The notes under the pieces are model-generated. The model was not told the DNA's origin and ran no database searches. It worked only from the letters and a program-made list of their open reading frames with translations. This document shows positions 26,540 through 34,701 of a stretch of DNA of 64,000 nucleotides, piece after piece (positions within the stretch are counted from its first letter, which is position 1; each line of letters starts with the position of its first letter). The position numbers and the translations under genes were made by a program. The stretch comes from Actinomycetales bacterium (GTDB taxonomy: Bacteria; Actinomycetota; Actinomycetes; Actinomycetales; Dermatophilaceae). The DNA is taken from assembly GCA_016710645.1 (NCBI GenBank), contig JADJVI010000032.1, positions 43,780 through 107,779 of the forward strand, given 5' to 3'.

Positions 26540-26848
26540 TTACTCGGGCCGGTCGGTGGGTGGCTTGCCCGCGATCTGCTCGTGGTGGTGGATGACCTCC
26601 GCGATGATGAAGTTGAGGACCTTCTCCGCGAAGACCGGATCCAGTCCCGACTCCGCAGCCAGGCGGCGCAATCGGGCGAGTTGCAGCTCCTCCCGCCCAG
26701 GGTCGGAGGGTGCAAGCCCGAGGTCGGCCTTGAGGTGACCGACCCGCTGGGTGCAGCGGAAGCGTTCGGCCAGCAGGTAGACCAAGGCCGCGTCGAGGTT
26801 GTCGATGCTTGCGCGCAGGGCTGCCAGTTCCGGGGGCACGTCGGTCAC
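26540..26848 (-). CDS. Chorismate mutase (AroQ fold)
   Basis: 102 residues, all-helical. Converts chorismate to prephenate on the way to Phe and Tyr. AroQ features include ELAALRASIDNLDAALVYLL, AERFRCTQRVGHLKADLGL (Arg and Lys of the active site), DPGREELQLARLRRLAAE and a last helix FAEKVLNFIIAEVIHHHE. The start is a GTG; GTG 26854 is an alternative two codons upstream. Lies between acyP and smc on the same strand. Confidence 0.85.
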   Translation of the reverse strand: MTDVPPELAALRASIDNLDAALVYLLAERFRCTQRVGHLKADLGLAPSDPGREELQLARLRRLAAESGLDPVFAEKVLNFIIAEVIHHHEQIAGKPPTDRPE

Positions 26849-26912
26849 GGGCACGAGGGTATGCCGTGCAGCCACCTGCGCGCGCCTCGGCTCCTCGGAT
26901 CGTCCGCGGAGG

Positions 26913-27200
26913 TCATCGCTCCTTGAAGCCGACGACCCCGTCGTGAGGTTGTCCCCACTGACAGACGACCCCGGTGACCCGGCCCGGACGTCGGTGCGTG
27001 GAGGGTTGGGCGCGAAGCAACTCGACCAGGGCATCGAGGGCCTCGGTCGGGCCCTGCGCCACGATCTCGACCCGGCCGTCCTCGAGGTTGCGGGCATAGC
27101 CGACCAGCCCGAGCTCCAGCCCTCGCGACCGCGCCCACCATCGGAACCCGACTCCCTGGACGTGACCGGAGACGAAGGCCGTGAGCCGCTCAGTGGTCAC
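26913..27200 (-). CDS. acyP: Acylphosphatase
   Basis: About 95 residues, hydrolysing carboxyl-phosphate bonds. The active-site Arg is in VQGVGFRWWARS and the catalytic Asn in GYARNLEDGRVEI; the length fits the family. I choose the GTG at 27200: the ATG at 27206 is only 1 nt from the AGG Shine-Dalgarno, while the GTG is spaced correctly. That ATG is the ATG inside one of the dispersed GTATGCCG words. The Shine-Dalgarno overlaps the stop of the upstream M3 peptidase, so translation is probably coupled. Confidence 0.9.
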   Translation of the reverse strand: MTTERLTAFVSGHVQGVGFRWWARSRGLELGLVGYARNLEDGRVEIVAQGPTEALDALVELLRAQPSTHRRPGRVTGVVCQWGQPHDGVVGFKER

Positions 27201-27209
27201 CGGCATACC

Positions 27210-29147
27210 TCACTCGGCGAGGTACGCGGCATACGCGTCGAAGGTGTACGGCCGGCTGAGGAAGTCCTGCACGAGGTCGGCCGCGTCGCGCGAGCCGCCC
27301 GGCCGCAGCACCCGATCGCGATACCGAGCCGCCACCTCCGGGGCGAACATGTCAGCCCGGTCGAAGGCGGAGAAGAGGTCCTTGGCGATGACGAGCGACC
27401 AGGCGTAGGTGTAGTAGGCGCTCGAATACCCTTCCAAATGGCCGAAACTCGACGTGAAGTGGGTGTCGGGTAGGTAGGGGAAGAGCGAGTACTTCGTCTG
27501 AAGCGCTTGCGTGGCCTCGGTGAAGTCGGCCGGCCGCTCGGTGTGGAAGACATAGGAGATCGCGGCGTAGAACATCTGGGTGCGCTCGCGGTAGCCCTTG
27601 CCGAAGTTGTCGGCGGTGCGCATCTTGGCGACCAGGTCGGCAGGGATCGGCTCGCCGCCGAGCGTGCGCGCGAAGCCGCGTAGAACATCGGCGTCCCAGG
27701 CCCACTCTTCGAGCATCTGGCTGGGCGCCTCGACGAAATCCCACTCAGTCGCCACGCCGGAGAAGCGCACCCAGCGTTGGTCACCGCCGAGCACGTGGTG
27801 CAGCAGATGGCCGAACTCGTGGAAGAGGGTGACGACCTGGTCGTGCTCCATGAACCCACGCGGGAAGTTGCACACGAGCACGCCCTCGGGGAGCTGCCGA
27901 CCGGACACCCCGGGGCGCAGGTCGAACTGGGCGGCGTGCTTGTACTTCCCCTCGCGCGGATGCAGGTCAAGGTAGATCCGGCCGAGGCGCTTCCCGGCTG
28001 CGTCACCGTCATGGACGTCGTATGCCGCGACGTCGCCGTCCCACAGCGTGGCGTCGGTCGCGGGCACGTAGCTCAGCCCGAAGAGCCGGCCGGTCACGTC
28101 GAGCAAGCCCTGGCGCACCTGGGTGAAGTCGAAGTAGGTGCGGACCAGTTGGGCGTCGACGTCGAGCTGCTCACGCCGCACGACCTCCTCGTAGAAGGCC
28201 GCGTCGGTGGTCGTGACGGCCGTGGCCTCCGGGTCGTCCTGGCGCAGCCGCGTGAGCAGCACCCCGAGGTCGCGCTCGCCCGACTCGGTCGCGGCAGCCG
28301 CGATCCGGTCGATGAACTCGGGGATGGCCGAGCCCTTCCCGATCATCTTGACGTCGGCGTCGTAGTCGGCCCAGGACGCATAACCGACCAGACCGGCCAG
28401 CTCGTGACGCAGGTCGACCAACTCGCGCAGCAGCGCGTCGTTGGCCGGCCAGGCTCGGTTGAGGAAGGCCACCCGCAGGGCGTGCCGGGTCTGGCGCACC
28501 GTGCAGAAGGTGACGACCGGGACCAAGTCGGGGTAGTCGGTCGTGACGGTGATCCGGCCGTCGGCTCCGACCGGGTGGCTGTCGAGCCAGTCCTGCGGGA
28601 GGCCATCCAGCTCGTCCGGAGTGACCGAGATCGTTTTGACGTCGTCGCGAATGTTCTTGCTGAATTCCTGCCCGACGATGAGCAGCCGTTCGTTGATCGC
28701 GCGGATGCGATCACGAGTCGCCTCGTCCTGGTCGACGCCGGCGCGCCGGAAGTCCTGCAGCGTCTTGTCCAGCAGGCGCCGCGCCGACTCGTCCAACGTC
28801 GACCCGTCGACGGCGGCGAAGATGTCGTAAAGCTCCCGGTCCAGCCCCAGGTCGGTGGTGACCTTCTGGACGTCCTGCATGGCCTGCTCGCCGCGGGTGC
28901 GGACCGCCTCCAGGGGGTGCACCTCGCTGAAGAAGGACGACACCGCAGCGACGTTGGCAAGCTCGACGCTGATGTCGTTCCACAGCTCGACGGCAGCCTG
29001 CGCGTCCTGGGGGCGCTCCTGCTTGAGGCGGGCGACGAGATCAGCAGCACGAGCCAGGCCGGTCTCGGCCTTCCGGGCCAGCCAGGGCTCCGCAGCGTCG
29101 GCGGTCGGCAAGGACAGGGGCGCGATGGAGTCACTCACGCCCGGCAC
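27210..29147 (-). CDS. M3-family zinc oligopeptidase (thimet/Dcp-like)
   Basis: 645 residues from a GTG (a second GTG three codons in is possible). The HExxH zinc motif is LFHEFGHLLHHVL (about 440-452) with the downstream Glu ligand in FVEAPSQMLEEW. Other family blocks are GRIYLDLHPREGKYKHAAQF and YFDFTQVRQGLLDV. Degrades oligopeptides in the cytoplasm; no signal peptide. Coupled to acyP downstream. Upstream is a 240-bp stretch with no convincing gene. Confidence 0.93.
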   Translation of the reverse strand: MPGVSDSIAPLSLPTADAAEPWLARKAETGLARAADLVARLKQERPQDAQAAVELWNDISVELANVAAVSSFFSEVHPLEAVRTRGEQAMQDVQKVTTDLGLDRELYDIFAAVDGSTLDESARRLLDKTLQDFRRAGVDQDEATRDRIRAINERLLIVGQEFSKNIRDDVKTISVTPDELDGLPQDWLDSHPVGADGRITVTTDYPDLVPVVTFCTVRQTRHALRVAFLNRAWPANDALLRELVDLRHELAGLVGYASWADYDADVKMIGKGSAIPEFIDRIAAAATESGERDLGVLLTRLRQDDPEATAVTTTDAAFYEEVVRREQLDVDAQLVRTYFDFTQVRQGLLDVTGRLFGLSYVPATDATLWDGDVAAYDVHDGDAAGKRLGRIYLDLHPREGKYKHAAQFDLRPGVSGRQLPEGVLVCNFPRGFMEHDQVVTLFHEFGHLLHHVLGGDQRWVRFSGVATEWDFVEAPSQMLEEWAWDADVLRGFARTLGGEPIPADLVAKMRTADNFGKGYRERTQMFYAAISYVFHTERPADFTEATQALQTKYSLFPYLPDTHFTSSFGHLEGYSSAYYTYAWSLVIAKDLFSAFDRADMFAPEVAARYRDRVLRPGGSRDAADLVQDFLSRPYTFDAYAAYLAE

Positions 29148-29390
29148 TCTATGTCAGCACCCGAAGGATCCGGAGGTTGTTGCGCTCTGTCGCCCCCCTG
29201 GGGACATCCACGGAGGCGTGTCGCGTGCATTGCCACAGAGCGCGATGGTCGAAGCTGACCGGGTCCCGGGATAGGCCACCTGCATCGCCGTAGGCACTGC
29301 GTACTGGGCGTACTTCTCGGTCTCGGGAAGGAGGATCGCCAAGTTCGGCTCGGCGGTGTAGATCTCGACCAGGTACCGAACCACCGCCAG

Positions 29391-30002
29391 TCAACCGATC
29401 TTGACGAGCTTGCCGTTGATGCACTTATAGGTGGCGATCACGCTGCTGGTCTGCGACGGGACCTTGATGATGGCACCCTCGGTGCAGCTGCCGCCCTGCG
29501 GCTTCGGCGCGAAACCGCCACCACCGGTCACTGGCTTGGGCGCGCTCGTCGTGGCAGCCGGCTTCGTGCCGCACTTCCCGTCGTAGGACGAGCCACTGTA
29601 ATCGCCGTTCGGGCAGCTGTCCTTGACCCGGGTTGGGGTCGTGCTGCTGGTCTTGGCCGGCGTCGGGGCAGGTGCCTGAGCCTGGGCCTTCGCGGGCGCA
29701 GCAGCAGACGGCGGTGCAGGCTCTGTCGTCGGCATGGTCGTGACACTCGGGCTGGCGGTCGCCGACGCCGTTGCGGCGACGCTTGGAGTGCTGGTGGCCG
29801 ACGTGACAGCGAGCGTGGCGGTCGCCGTGCGCGTGGCCGAGACGGACGGGGCAGCAGGGCCGCCGCCGGCGAGCAGCCCGCCGCCGACGAGGCCGCCTAT
29901 GGCGACGATGGCCGCGGCGGGCAGGGCGATGAGGGCTAGGCGCTTGCGGCTGGAGGAACGCTCCGTGGCGTTGTCGCTAGGTACCTGGTCAGACTGGGTC
30001 AC
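29391..30002 (-). CDS. Membrane-anchored Ser/Thr/Ala/Pro-rich protein with Cys-containing tail
   Basis: 203 residues. A short basic cytoplasmic N-terminus is followed by one TM (LALIALPAAAIVAIGGLVGG), then about 95 residues of Ser/Thr/Ala/Pro-rich linker typical of a wall-spanning segment. The C-terminus carries two small Cys pairs: SCPNGDYSGSSYDGKCG and GSCTEGAIIKVPSQ...YKCINGKL. Looks like an exported module displayed outside the wall. No function is recognised. It lies in the accessory stretch between the M3 peptidase and mutM; a hairpin sequence sits 60 bp upstream. Confidence 0.7.
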   Translation of the reverse strand: MTQSDQVPSDNATERSSSRKRLALIALPAAAIVAIGGLVGGGLLAGGGPAAPSVSATRTATATLAVTSATSTPSVAATASATASPSVTTMPTTEPAPPSAAAPAKAQAQAPAPTPAKTSSTTPTRVKDSCPNGDYSGSSYDGKCGTKPAATTSAPKPVTGGGGFAPKPQGGSCTEGAIIKVPSQTSSVIATYKCINGKLVKIG

Positions 30003-30061
30003 AGCGTGGTTCCTTCACAAGATGTTTCGGCAAACAGTTGAGCTCGGCTCGTTGAACCCAC

Positions 30062-30090
30062 CGTGTTGGTCGGCTACGCGACCCAACACG
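30062..30090. repeat. Inverted repeat upstream of the Ser/Thr-rich gene
   Basis: CGTGTTGGTCG and CGACCCAACACG flank a GCTACG-type centre, giving arms of about 11 bp with one bulge. It has no T-run. It may be an operator or a terminator for unseen upstream transcription; I cannot tell. Confidence 0.45.
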
Positions 30091-30584
30091 TGAGCCTCTC
30101 CCCAGCTCGCCCGATCGACGACCGGCGAATCGCGGAGCCAAAGACATCACCCGAACCCGAACATCTGGTCTCGGTACGTGGCGATGGATCAACGACGGAT
30201 ACATGACGCACAGCCGGTGCATTTATGACGCATGGTCTGTGGACAATTGCTCAACCCAGCGAAGCCAGTGTCAGAGAAGCACGCCCCTCATGGGAGACCG
30301 GCCGACGTCGCCCAACTTCGACACATTCCTACGTTCAGGCTGGACCGGAGACGTGGAGCCTCGCTCCCAGAAAAGTGGTAAGCGATGCACGCTTGGCGGG
30401 CGACCGTCTGTCGTTTCGCCAGCCCGCCTCCCTGGACTTGGGCCGCCAGGTCTGATGGCTGCGAACGCTGTCGACAGAAGGAGTCGCGACGGAACATTGG
30501 CGGTGCCGAGCTGACGGCCCAGGCATGGCCGATGGTGGTCCTGAGTCGAAGTGCAGTGTCTGGGTCCCTTGGATTGGTGGCTCC
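30091..30584. other. Non-coding accessory stretch
   Basis: No reading frame with believable protein content on either strand. Composition is visibly less GC-rich than the flanks. The octamer ATGACGCA occurs twice (30203 and 30225), 22 bp apart. I see no RNA gene, terminator or transposon end. Confidence 0.5.
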
Positions 30585-31259
30585 TCACCCGTTCCAAGGA
30601 AGCCGCCGACGAAGCTCCTCTACCGGAGGGCGCATGCCGCGGGTCTTCATGACCCGTACGCTCTTGAGGCGAGGGAGCTCCAGCAGCGGGCTGTAGTCCT
30701 TGTCGTCGACCACGAGGGTATGGAGGAGGATGGACTCCAATCCCGGCAGTTCGGCCAGGAAGCCGATGCTGGAGATGTGGCCATTGCGCGGAGTCATCCA
30801 CTTGCCACCGAGTTCAAGGGCGCGCAGCATGCTGAGGCCGCGAAGCGGCGACGGGTCCTCGATGGTGTCGAAGCCCTCCAGCACGAGATGTTCAAGATGC
30901 TTGAGCGACCCAAGGGGTCGAAGATCGTTGACTTTCGCGGCGCCCCGCAGCTCCAGAGTCCGAAGCGCCGTCATGGCGCCGATCGGCGTGAGGTCGGCGT
31001 AGTCTCCCCACTTCACGACGAGACGATTGAGCTGAGGTTGCCCGGTCAGCGCTGCGAACAGTCGATGGGGAGTGCGCGTCGTGAATTGCAGGTCAGTGAT
31101 CGATGTCGGCGACAGCAAGAGGTCCACCCACCCGTCCAGGACGCGTTTGGCACCGCTGCTGGAGTACTTCGATCCAAGTTGCGTGCAGGCCACGACGACG
31201 GCCGTCTCGCCCTTGTACTCGGCGGCCTCCGTTAGAAGAGGAGGCGTCCGGGGCGTCAT
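30585..31259 (-). CDS. Leucine-rich repeat protein
   Basis: 224 residues from ATG 31259. About five LRR units are visible: LQFTTRTPHRLFAALTGQPQ, LNRLVVKWGDYADLTPIGAM, LRTLELRGAAKVNDLRPLGS, LEHLVLEGFDTIEDPSPLRG and LRALELGGKW. The final repeat region is LESILLHTLVVDDKDYSPLL. No signal peptide or TM, so cytoplasmic and probably a protein-binding scaffold. Such solitary LRR proteins are often accessory and sometimes lie in toxin-immunity loci; no toxin is seen here. Weak Shine-Dalgarno. Confidence 0.7.
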   Translation of the reverse strand: MTPRTPPLLTEAAEYKGETAVVVACTQLGSKYSSSGAKRVLDGWVDLLLSPTSITDLQFTTRTPHRLFAALTGQPQLNRLVVKWGDYADLTPIGAMTALRTLELRGAAKVNDLRPLGSLKHLEHLVLEGFDTIEDPSPLRGLSMLRALELGGKWMTPRNGHISSIGFLAELPGLESILLHTLVVDDKDYSPLLELPRLKSVRVMKTRGMRPPVEELRRRLPWNG

Positions 31260-31357
31260 GCCTGTCACGCTACAGCTGACGCAGAACGCACGGACATACC
31301 CAACTCGGCATGAGCGGGCGAGCGGGCCAGCCGCATCGAGGCGAAGCAGGCGCTGTC

Positions 31358-31504
31358 TCAGCCGCGGAGCAGCGGCACGGGCTGGCAGCGGGGGCAGAAG
31401 AGGCTTGAGCGGTTCATGAAGTGCTCGCGGCGGATCAGCGTGCCGCACTGCGCGCACGGCATACCCTCCTGCCCGTATGCCGTGAGCGACCGGTCGAAGT
31501 AGCC
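31358..31504 (-). pseudogene. Displaced 3' end of a mutM gene (zinc-finger fragment)
   Basis: 48 codons plus stop that match the last 48 codons of the intact mutM (33004-33150) at 36 of 48 residues, with identical length. It begins GYFDRSLTAYGQEG and keeps all four zinc Cys (PCAQC and FCPRC) and the MNRSS motif. Homology starts abruptly at the Gly codon; sequence upstream (31505 on) is unrelated to mutM. An ATG three codons upstream could start a 51-residue peptide, but a free MutM zinc finger has no known role. Same orientation as mutM, 1.65 kb downstream of it. Best read as the original 3' end pushed away by an insertion. Confidence 0.75.
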
Positions 31505-31560
31505 CGCCGTCATATGTTTCCCACGTTCAGATTCCGGGCACATTGAGCGGCTGCGGTGCC

Positions 31561-31585
31561 TGCTAGCATTGCTGTCAGGAGGTGA
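31561..31585 (+). promoter_or_regulatory. vapBC palindrome and Shine-Dalgarno
   Basis: TGCTAGCA (31561-31568) is a perfect 8-bp palindrome just before AGGAGGTGA (31577-31585), the ribosome-binding site that fixes the GTG start of vapB at 31593. FitA-type antitoxins bind TGCTATCA-like half-sites, so this may be the autoregulatory operator (inference). Confidence 0.45.
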
Positions 31586-31592
31586 TGGGCCC

Positions 31593-31829
31593 GTGAGAAC
31601 CCTGACGATCCGGCAGCTGAACGACCACACGCACGCACGGCTGCGTGGTCGGGCAGCCAAGAATGGTCGATCCGTCGAGGCAGAGGTCCGTGCGATCTTG
31701 GACGCCGCAATGAATCTGCCCGAAGAGAACATCTTGCTCGCGCTGCACGGCAGCTTCGCCGAGGCTGGCGGTGTCGAGCTGGAGCTGCCAGAGCGTCGCG
31801 ACGCGCCGCGGCCGGTTGACCTGTCGTGA
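31593..31829 (+). CDS. vapB: Antitoxin, FitA/VapB-like ribbon-helix-helix
   Basis: 78 residues from a GTG with a very strong Shine-Dalgarno (AGGAGGTGA). The RHH domain is RTLTIRQLNDHTHARLRGRA then NGRSVEAEVRAILDAAMNL, typical of FitA-like antitoxins. The C-terminal part (about 50-78) should wrap the toxin's active site. It overlaps vapC by 4 bp (GTGA). Neutralises the VapC RNase and probably represses the operon. The pair lies inside the candidate mutM islet. Confidence 0.88.
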   Translation: MRTLTIRQLNDHTHARLRGRAAKNGRSVEAEVRAILDAAMNLPEENILLALHGSFAEAGGVELELPERRDAPRPVDLS

Positions 31830-32254
31830 TCATCGCTGACACCAACGTCGTCTCGGAGTTCATGAAGGACACCCCAGACCCGCAGGTACTGGGGTGGGCG
31901 CAGGGCCTGGCGGCAGCAGCACTGACGATCAGCGTCGTGACCGTCGAGGAGATCGATCGCGGCCTTGGGCGACTGCCCAATGGACGCCGACGCCAAGACC
32001 TAGAGCGTCGCTGGGTCAGATTGCTAGACGCGTTCGCCGACACCATCGCCACCTACGACCTGACAGCGGCCAGAGCAACCGCCCGGATCTTGATCGAGGG
32101 TCTGGATCGCGGCCGGCCGATGTCCCTAGCCGATGCCCAGATCGCCGGTATCTGCCTCGCCCACACAGCCGCTCTGGCGACCAGAAACGTCAAGGACTTC
32201 ACCCACGTGAGCGGCCTGACCTTGATCAACCCGTTCGATCATTCACCCTCGTGA
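31826..32254 (+). CDS. vapC: Toxin, PIN-domain ribonuclease (FitB/VapC-like)
   Basis: 142 residues from a GTG overlapping the vapB stop. PIN fold with acidic residues in place: Asp5 in MIIADTNVVSEFM, Glu in VVTVEEIDRGL, Asp in SLADAQIAGICL and Asp in TRNVKDFTHV. It should be an Mg-dependent RNase that cleaves tRNA or other RNA when freed from VapB. All key acids are intact, so the toxin looks functional. Confidence 0.9.
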   Translation: MIIADTNVVSEFMKDTPDPQVLGWAQGLAAAALTISVVTVEEIDRGLGRLPNGRRRQDLERRWVRLLDAFADTIATYDLTAARATARILIEGLDRGRPMSLADAQIAGICLAHTAALATRNVKDFTHVSGLTLINPFDHSPS

Positions 32255-32454
32255 AGCGCCATTCCCCAGCGCAACGGTTCAGCTCAACTCGTGGCTGAAG
32301 TGTCACCAGAGCGTCGAGACTTGGGGCTGGGATGGGCCATTACTCCTGACGAGGCAAACCTCGTCACCCCCTACACGGCTAGGAACGCTGCTGCCACCTC
32401 GCTCGGGCAACTAACGCTTGGGCCGGTCATCGACCCTTCTCGCAAACAACGGGC

Positions 32455-32937
32455 GTGACAGCATGCTCTGGTGAGCGGATTGCTGATTGGGAGCGGATCA
32501 TCTGGACTGCGGTCGGCGGCGTGCTGGCTGTGGGGTTGCCCGATGAGGTCCGGGTCGTGGTGGGATCGCACGCTGGAGTCGGGATCGTCGACGTGACGAA
32601 GGCGGATCGGGCAATTCGGTTGCACGACAACGATTACCGCTGGTTCGACGAAGAACGCATGGCGATCCTTATCCCCGATGGACGAGGCGGACAGGAAGTG
32701 GTGGCTGCCATGGGTCTCGCAGGCGGACAACTGCCCACCAGCACCCATGACGGCTGGCGCTGCGAGAGGACGGACTTAGGCGCAACCCTGGTTCGGGACG
32801 ACCAGTTGCTGAAGATCGCCGATCAAGAGGAGTTCCGCGCCTGCGGCTTCTCCCCACGGGGCTCGGTGTTCATCCTCGCGACCTCACCCAATCTGACCGT
32901 CCTGAAGCGGGATCTGGCCCTCGAACAGAAACTGTGA
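32455..32937 (+). CDS. Orphan protein of unknown function
   Basis: 160 residues from a GTG. The sequence has a normal protein-like pattern (WERIIWTAVGGVLAVGLPDE, VGIVDVTKADRAIRLHDNDY, RWFDEERMAILIPDGRGGQE, SPNLTVLKRDLALEQKL) but I recognise no family. No signal or TM. It lies 200 bp after vapC on the same strand in the candidate islet; the 200-bp gap holds no clear feature. Start uncertain. Confidence 0.55.
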   Translation: MTACSGERIADWERIIWTAVGGVLAVGLPDEVRVVVGSHAGVGIVDVTKADRAIRLHDNDYRWFDEERMAILIPDGRGGQEVVAAMGLAGGQLPTSTHDGWRCERTDLGATLVRDDQLLKIADQEEFRACGFSPRGSVFILATSPNLTVLKRDLALEQKL

Positions 32938-33003
32938 CCCCGACCCGAGCGGGCTTTGGCAGGCCAGCGGCGTCGCACTATCCAATCCATTTCCTCCGTC
33001 TGG

Positions 33004-33894
33004 TCAGTCGCGCCCCTTGGGGACTCGCTGGCAGCGGGGGCAGAAGAACGACGACCGGTTCATGAAGTGCTCCCGCTGGATCGGCGTGCCGCACCGCTCA
33101 CAGGGCCGGCCCTCTTGACCGTACGCCCGGAGCCGCCTGTCGAAGTACCCTGACGCGCCGTTGACATTGACGTAGAGCCGGTCGAAACTCGTGCCGCCCT
33201 GCCCCAGCGCCTCTTCCATCACCTCGCGAGCGTGGCCGAGTACGCGTCGCAGCGCCGGCCGGGTCAGCTCGGCAGACTCTCGCCCTCCGTGGATCCCGGC
33301 CCGCCAGAGCGCCTCGTCGGCATAGATGTTGCCGATCCCCGACACGATGGTCTGGTCGAGCAGCCCGCGCTTGATCGCGCTGTGGCGCGCCTTGAGCCGG
33401 GCGACGACCCGCTCCAGGTCGTACGTCGGCTCGAACGGGTCCGGCGCGATGTGCGCGATCACCTCCGGTATGCCGTCCGGCCCGGTGTCGGACAACGCCA
33501 TCCCCCCGAAGGTCCGCTGGTCGACGAACCGCAGCTCCGGCCCGCCATCGCCAAACCGGAGTCGCGCGTGCAGGTGTCTTTCCGCGGGTGCGTCAGCAGG
33601 CTGCACTAACAGCTGCCCACTCATCCCGAGATGCAACAGCAGCGCGTATGCCGGGTCGGCCAGACCGTGCACACCCCCCGGCTGAGTCGACGCCAATTCC
33701 AGCCAGAGGTACTTCCCGCGCCGACGCGCAGCCGAAACCGTCGTTCCAAGCAGCCGGGTGATGAGATCATCGGCGCCCGGCAGGTGCCGACGCACGACGC
33801 GAGGACCTGAGACGACGACGGAACTGATCTCACGCCCGACGACGTGCTCGGCCAGACCCCGACGGACGGTCTCGACCTCGGGTAGTTCGGGCAC
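33004..33894 (-). CDS. mutM: Formamidopyrimidine-DNA glycosylase (MutM/Fpg)
   Basis: 296 residues from a GTG. Removes 8-oxoguanine and ring-opened purines. N-terminal PELPEVETV gives the catalytic Pro/Glu after Met removal; a Lys in RGKYLWLEL, the H2TH region SGIGNIYADEALW, and the C-terminal zinc finger with PCERC and FCPRC are all present. One base after the rnc stop, so it ends the yceD-rpmF-rnc-mutM operon. Its last 48 codons are duplicated, diverged, at 31358-31504; the present 3' end may have been supplied by an inserted element. Confidence 0.97.
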   Translation of the reverse strand: MPELPEVETVRRGLAEHVVGREISSVVVSGPRVVRRHLPGADDLITRLLGTTVSAARRRGKYLWLELASTQPGGVHGLADPAYALLLHLGMSGQLLVQPADAPAERHLHARLRFGDGGPELRFVDQRTFGGMALSDTGPDGIPEVIAHIAPDPFEPTYDLERVVARLKARHSAIKRGLLDQTIVSGIGNIYADEALWRAGIHGGRESAELTRPALRRVLGHAREVMEEALGQGGTSFDRLYVNVNGASGYFDRRLRAYGQEGRPCERCGTPIQREHFMNRSSFFCPRCQRVPKGRD

Positions 33895-33895
33895 G

Positions 33896-34687
33896 TCAGT
33901 TCAGGCTGGCGGCCTGGTCGGTGGCTGAGTCTGCCCTGCCCGACTGGGTCTGCGCTGCGACGGGCGCGGTATGCCGTGCGGTGATGCCTTGCCACGCCTC
34001 CTCGGCTGCGCGCTGCTCGGCTTCCTTCTTGCTTCGACCACTGCCGCGACCCAGGATCTCGCGCCCGACGGCGACCGAGGCCTCGAAGCTCTTCTCGTGG
34101 TCGGGTCCAGACTCGGCCAACCGGTACTCCGGAGATCCGAGCGAATGGGCCGAGCACAGCTCCTGAAGGCTGGTCTTCCAGTCCAATCCGGCCCCGAGCG
34201 AGGCCGACGTGGTCAGCAGCGGGTCGAAGAGGTGGTGGACCAGCCGCCCAGCTGCAGCCAGCCCACCAGAGAGATAGATCGTGCCGATGAGGGCTTCCAT
34301 GGTGTCGGCGAGGATCGAGGCCTTGTCCCGCCCACCGGTGCTTTCCTCGCCGCGCCCCAGGTGCACATAGCTGCCGAGCTCGATGCCCCGGCCGACATCG
34401 GCCAGCGCCCGCATGTTGACCACCGACGCGCGCAGCTTGGCCAGTTGCCCCTCGGGAAGGTCGGGGTGGGCGGCATACAGGGTGTCGGTGATGACCAAAC
34501 CGAGCACGGCGTCACCGAGGAACTCCAGCCGCTCGTTGTTGGGCAGCCCCCCGTTTTCGTAGGCGTACGAGCGGTGCGTCAGCGCCCGCTGCAGGATGTC
34601 CTCGTCAACGGGCATGGCAATGACACCCTGCAGGAAGTCCCGCAGGGTGTCGACAGGCTCGCCGCGCGAGCCGCCGGACACGGACAT
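33896..34687 (-). CDS. rnc: Ribonuclease III
   Basis: 263 residues. RNase III signature NNERLEFLGDAVLGLVITD (about 43-61) with catalytic Glu/Asp, second acidic cluster DTMEALIGTIYLSGG, then a C-terminal dsRNA-binding domain DWKTSLQELCSAHSLGSPEY through GRSKKEAEQRAAEEAW. A Gln/Ser/Ala-rich tail follows. ATG 34687 is used because it clears the rpmF stop by 14 bp and matches family N-termini. Processes rRNA and mRNA. Confidence 0.95.
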   Translation of the reverse strand: MSVSGGSRGEPVDTLRDFLQGVIAMPVDEDILQRALTHRSYAYENGGLPNNERLEFLGDAVLGLVITDTLYAAHPDLPEGQLAKLRASVVNMRALADVGRGIELGSYVHLGRGEESTGGRDKASILADTMEALIGTIYLSGGLAAAGRLVHHLFDPLLTTSASLGAGLDWKTSLQELCSAHSLGSPEYRLAESGPDHEKSFEASVAVGREILGRGSGRSKKEAEQRAAEEAWQGITARHTAPVAAQTQSGRADSATDQAASLN

Positions 34688-34701
34688 CGCCGAGCCGGCG
34701 A

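Larger units (their letters stand above)
31505..33150. mobile_element. Candidate islet at the mutM 3' end carrying vapBC
   Basis: About 1.65 kb bounded on one side by the 3' part of the intact mutM and on the other by the displaced mutM tail, in direct orientation (nucleotide similarity by eye about 75-80%, with shared blocks such as CGGTTCATGAAGTGCTC). It contains vapB, vapC and one orphan gene, all on the plus strand, opposite to mutM. No integrase or transposase is present, so it would be a remnant or was mobilised in trans. The boundaries are inferred from the repeat. Confidence 0.45.

Noticed and set aside
23945..26595. Very long open frames opposite smc (about 700-800 codons)
   Set aside because: They are Ala/Arg/Ser-rich antisense frames, the normal by-product of GC-rich third positions, with no domain pattern; smc on the other strand is certain.
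29149..29390. 76- and 91-codon frames on the minus strand between the M3 peptidase and the Ser/Thr-rich gene
   Set aside because: One begins VRYLVEIYTAEPNLAILLPE and looks protein-like at first, but it decays into low-quality sequence, has no Shine-Dalgarno and overlaps the M3 upstream region; at most a remnant.
31358..31513. A free-standing 51-residue zinc-finger protein
   Set aside because: Its sequence is just the MutM C-terminus, without a Shine-Dalgarno; a displaced gene end explains it better.
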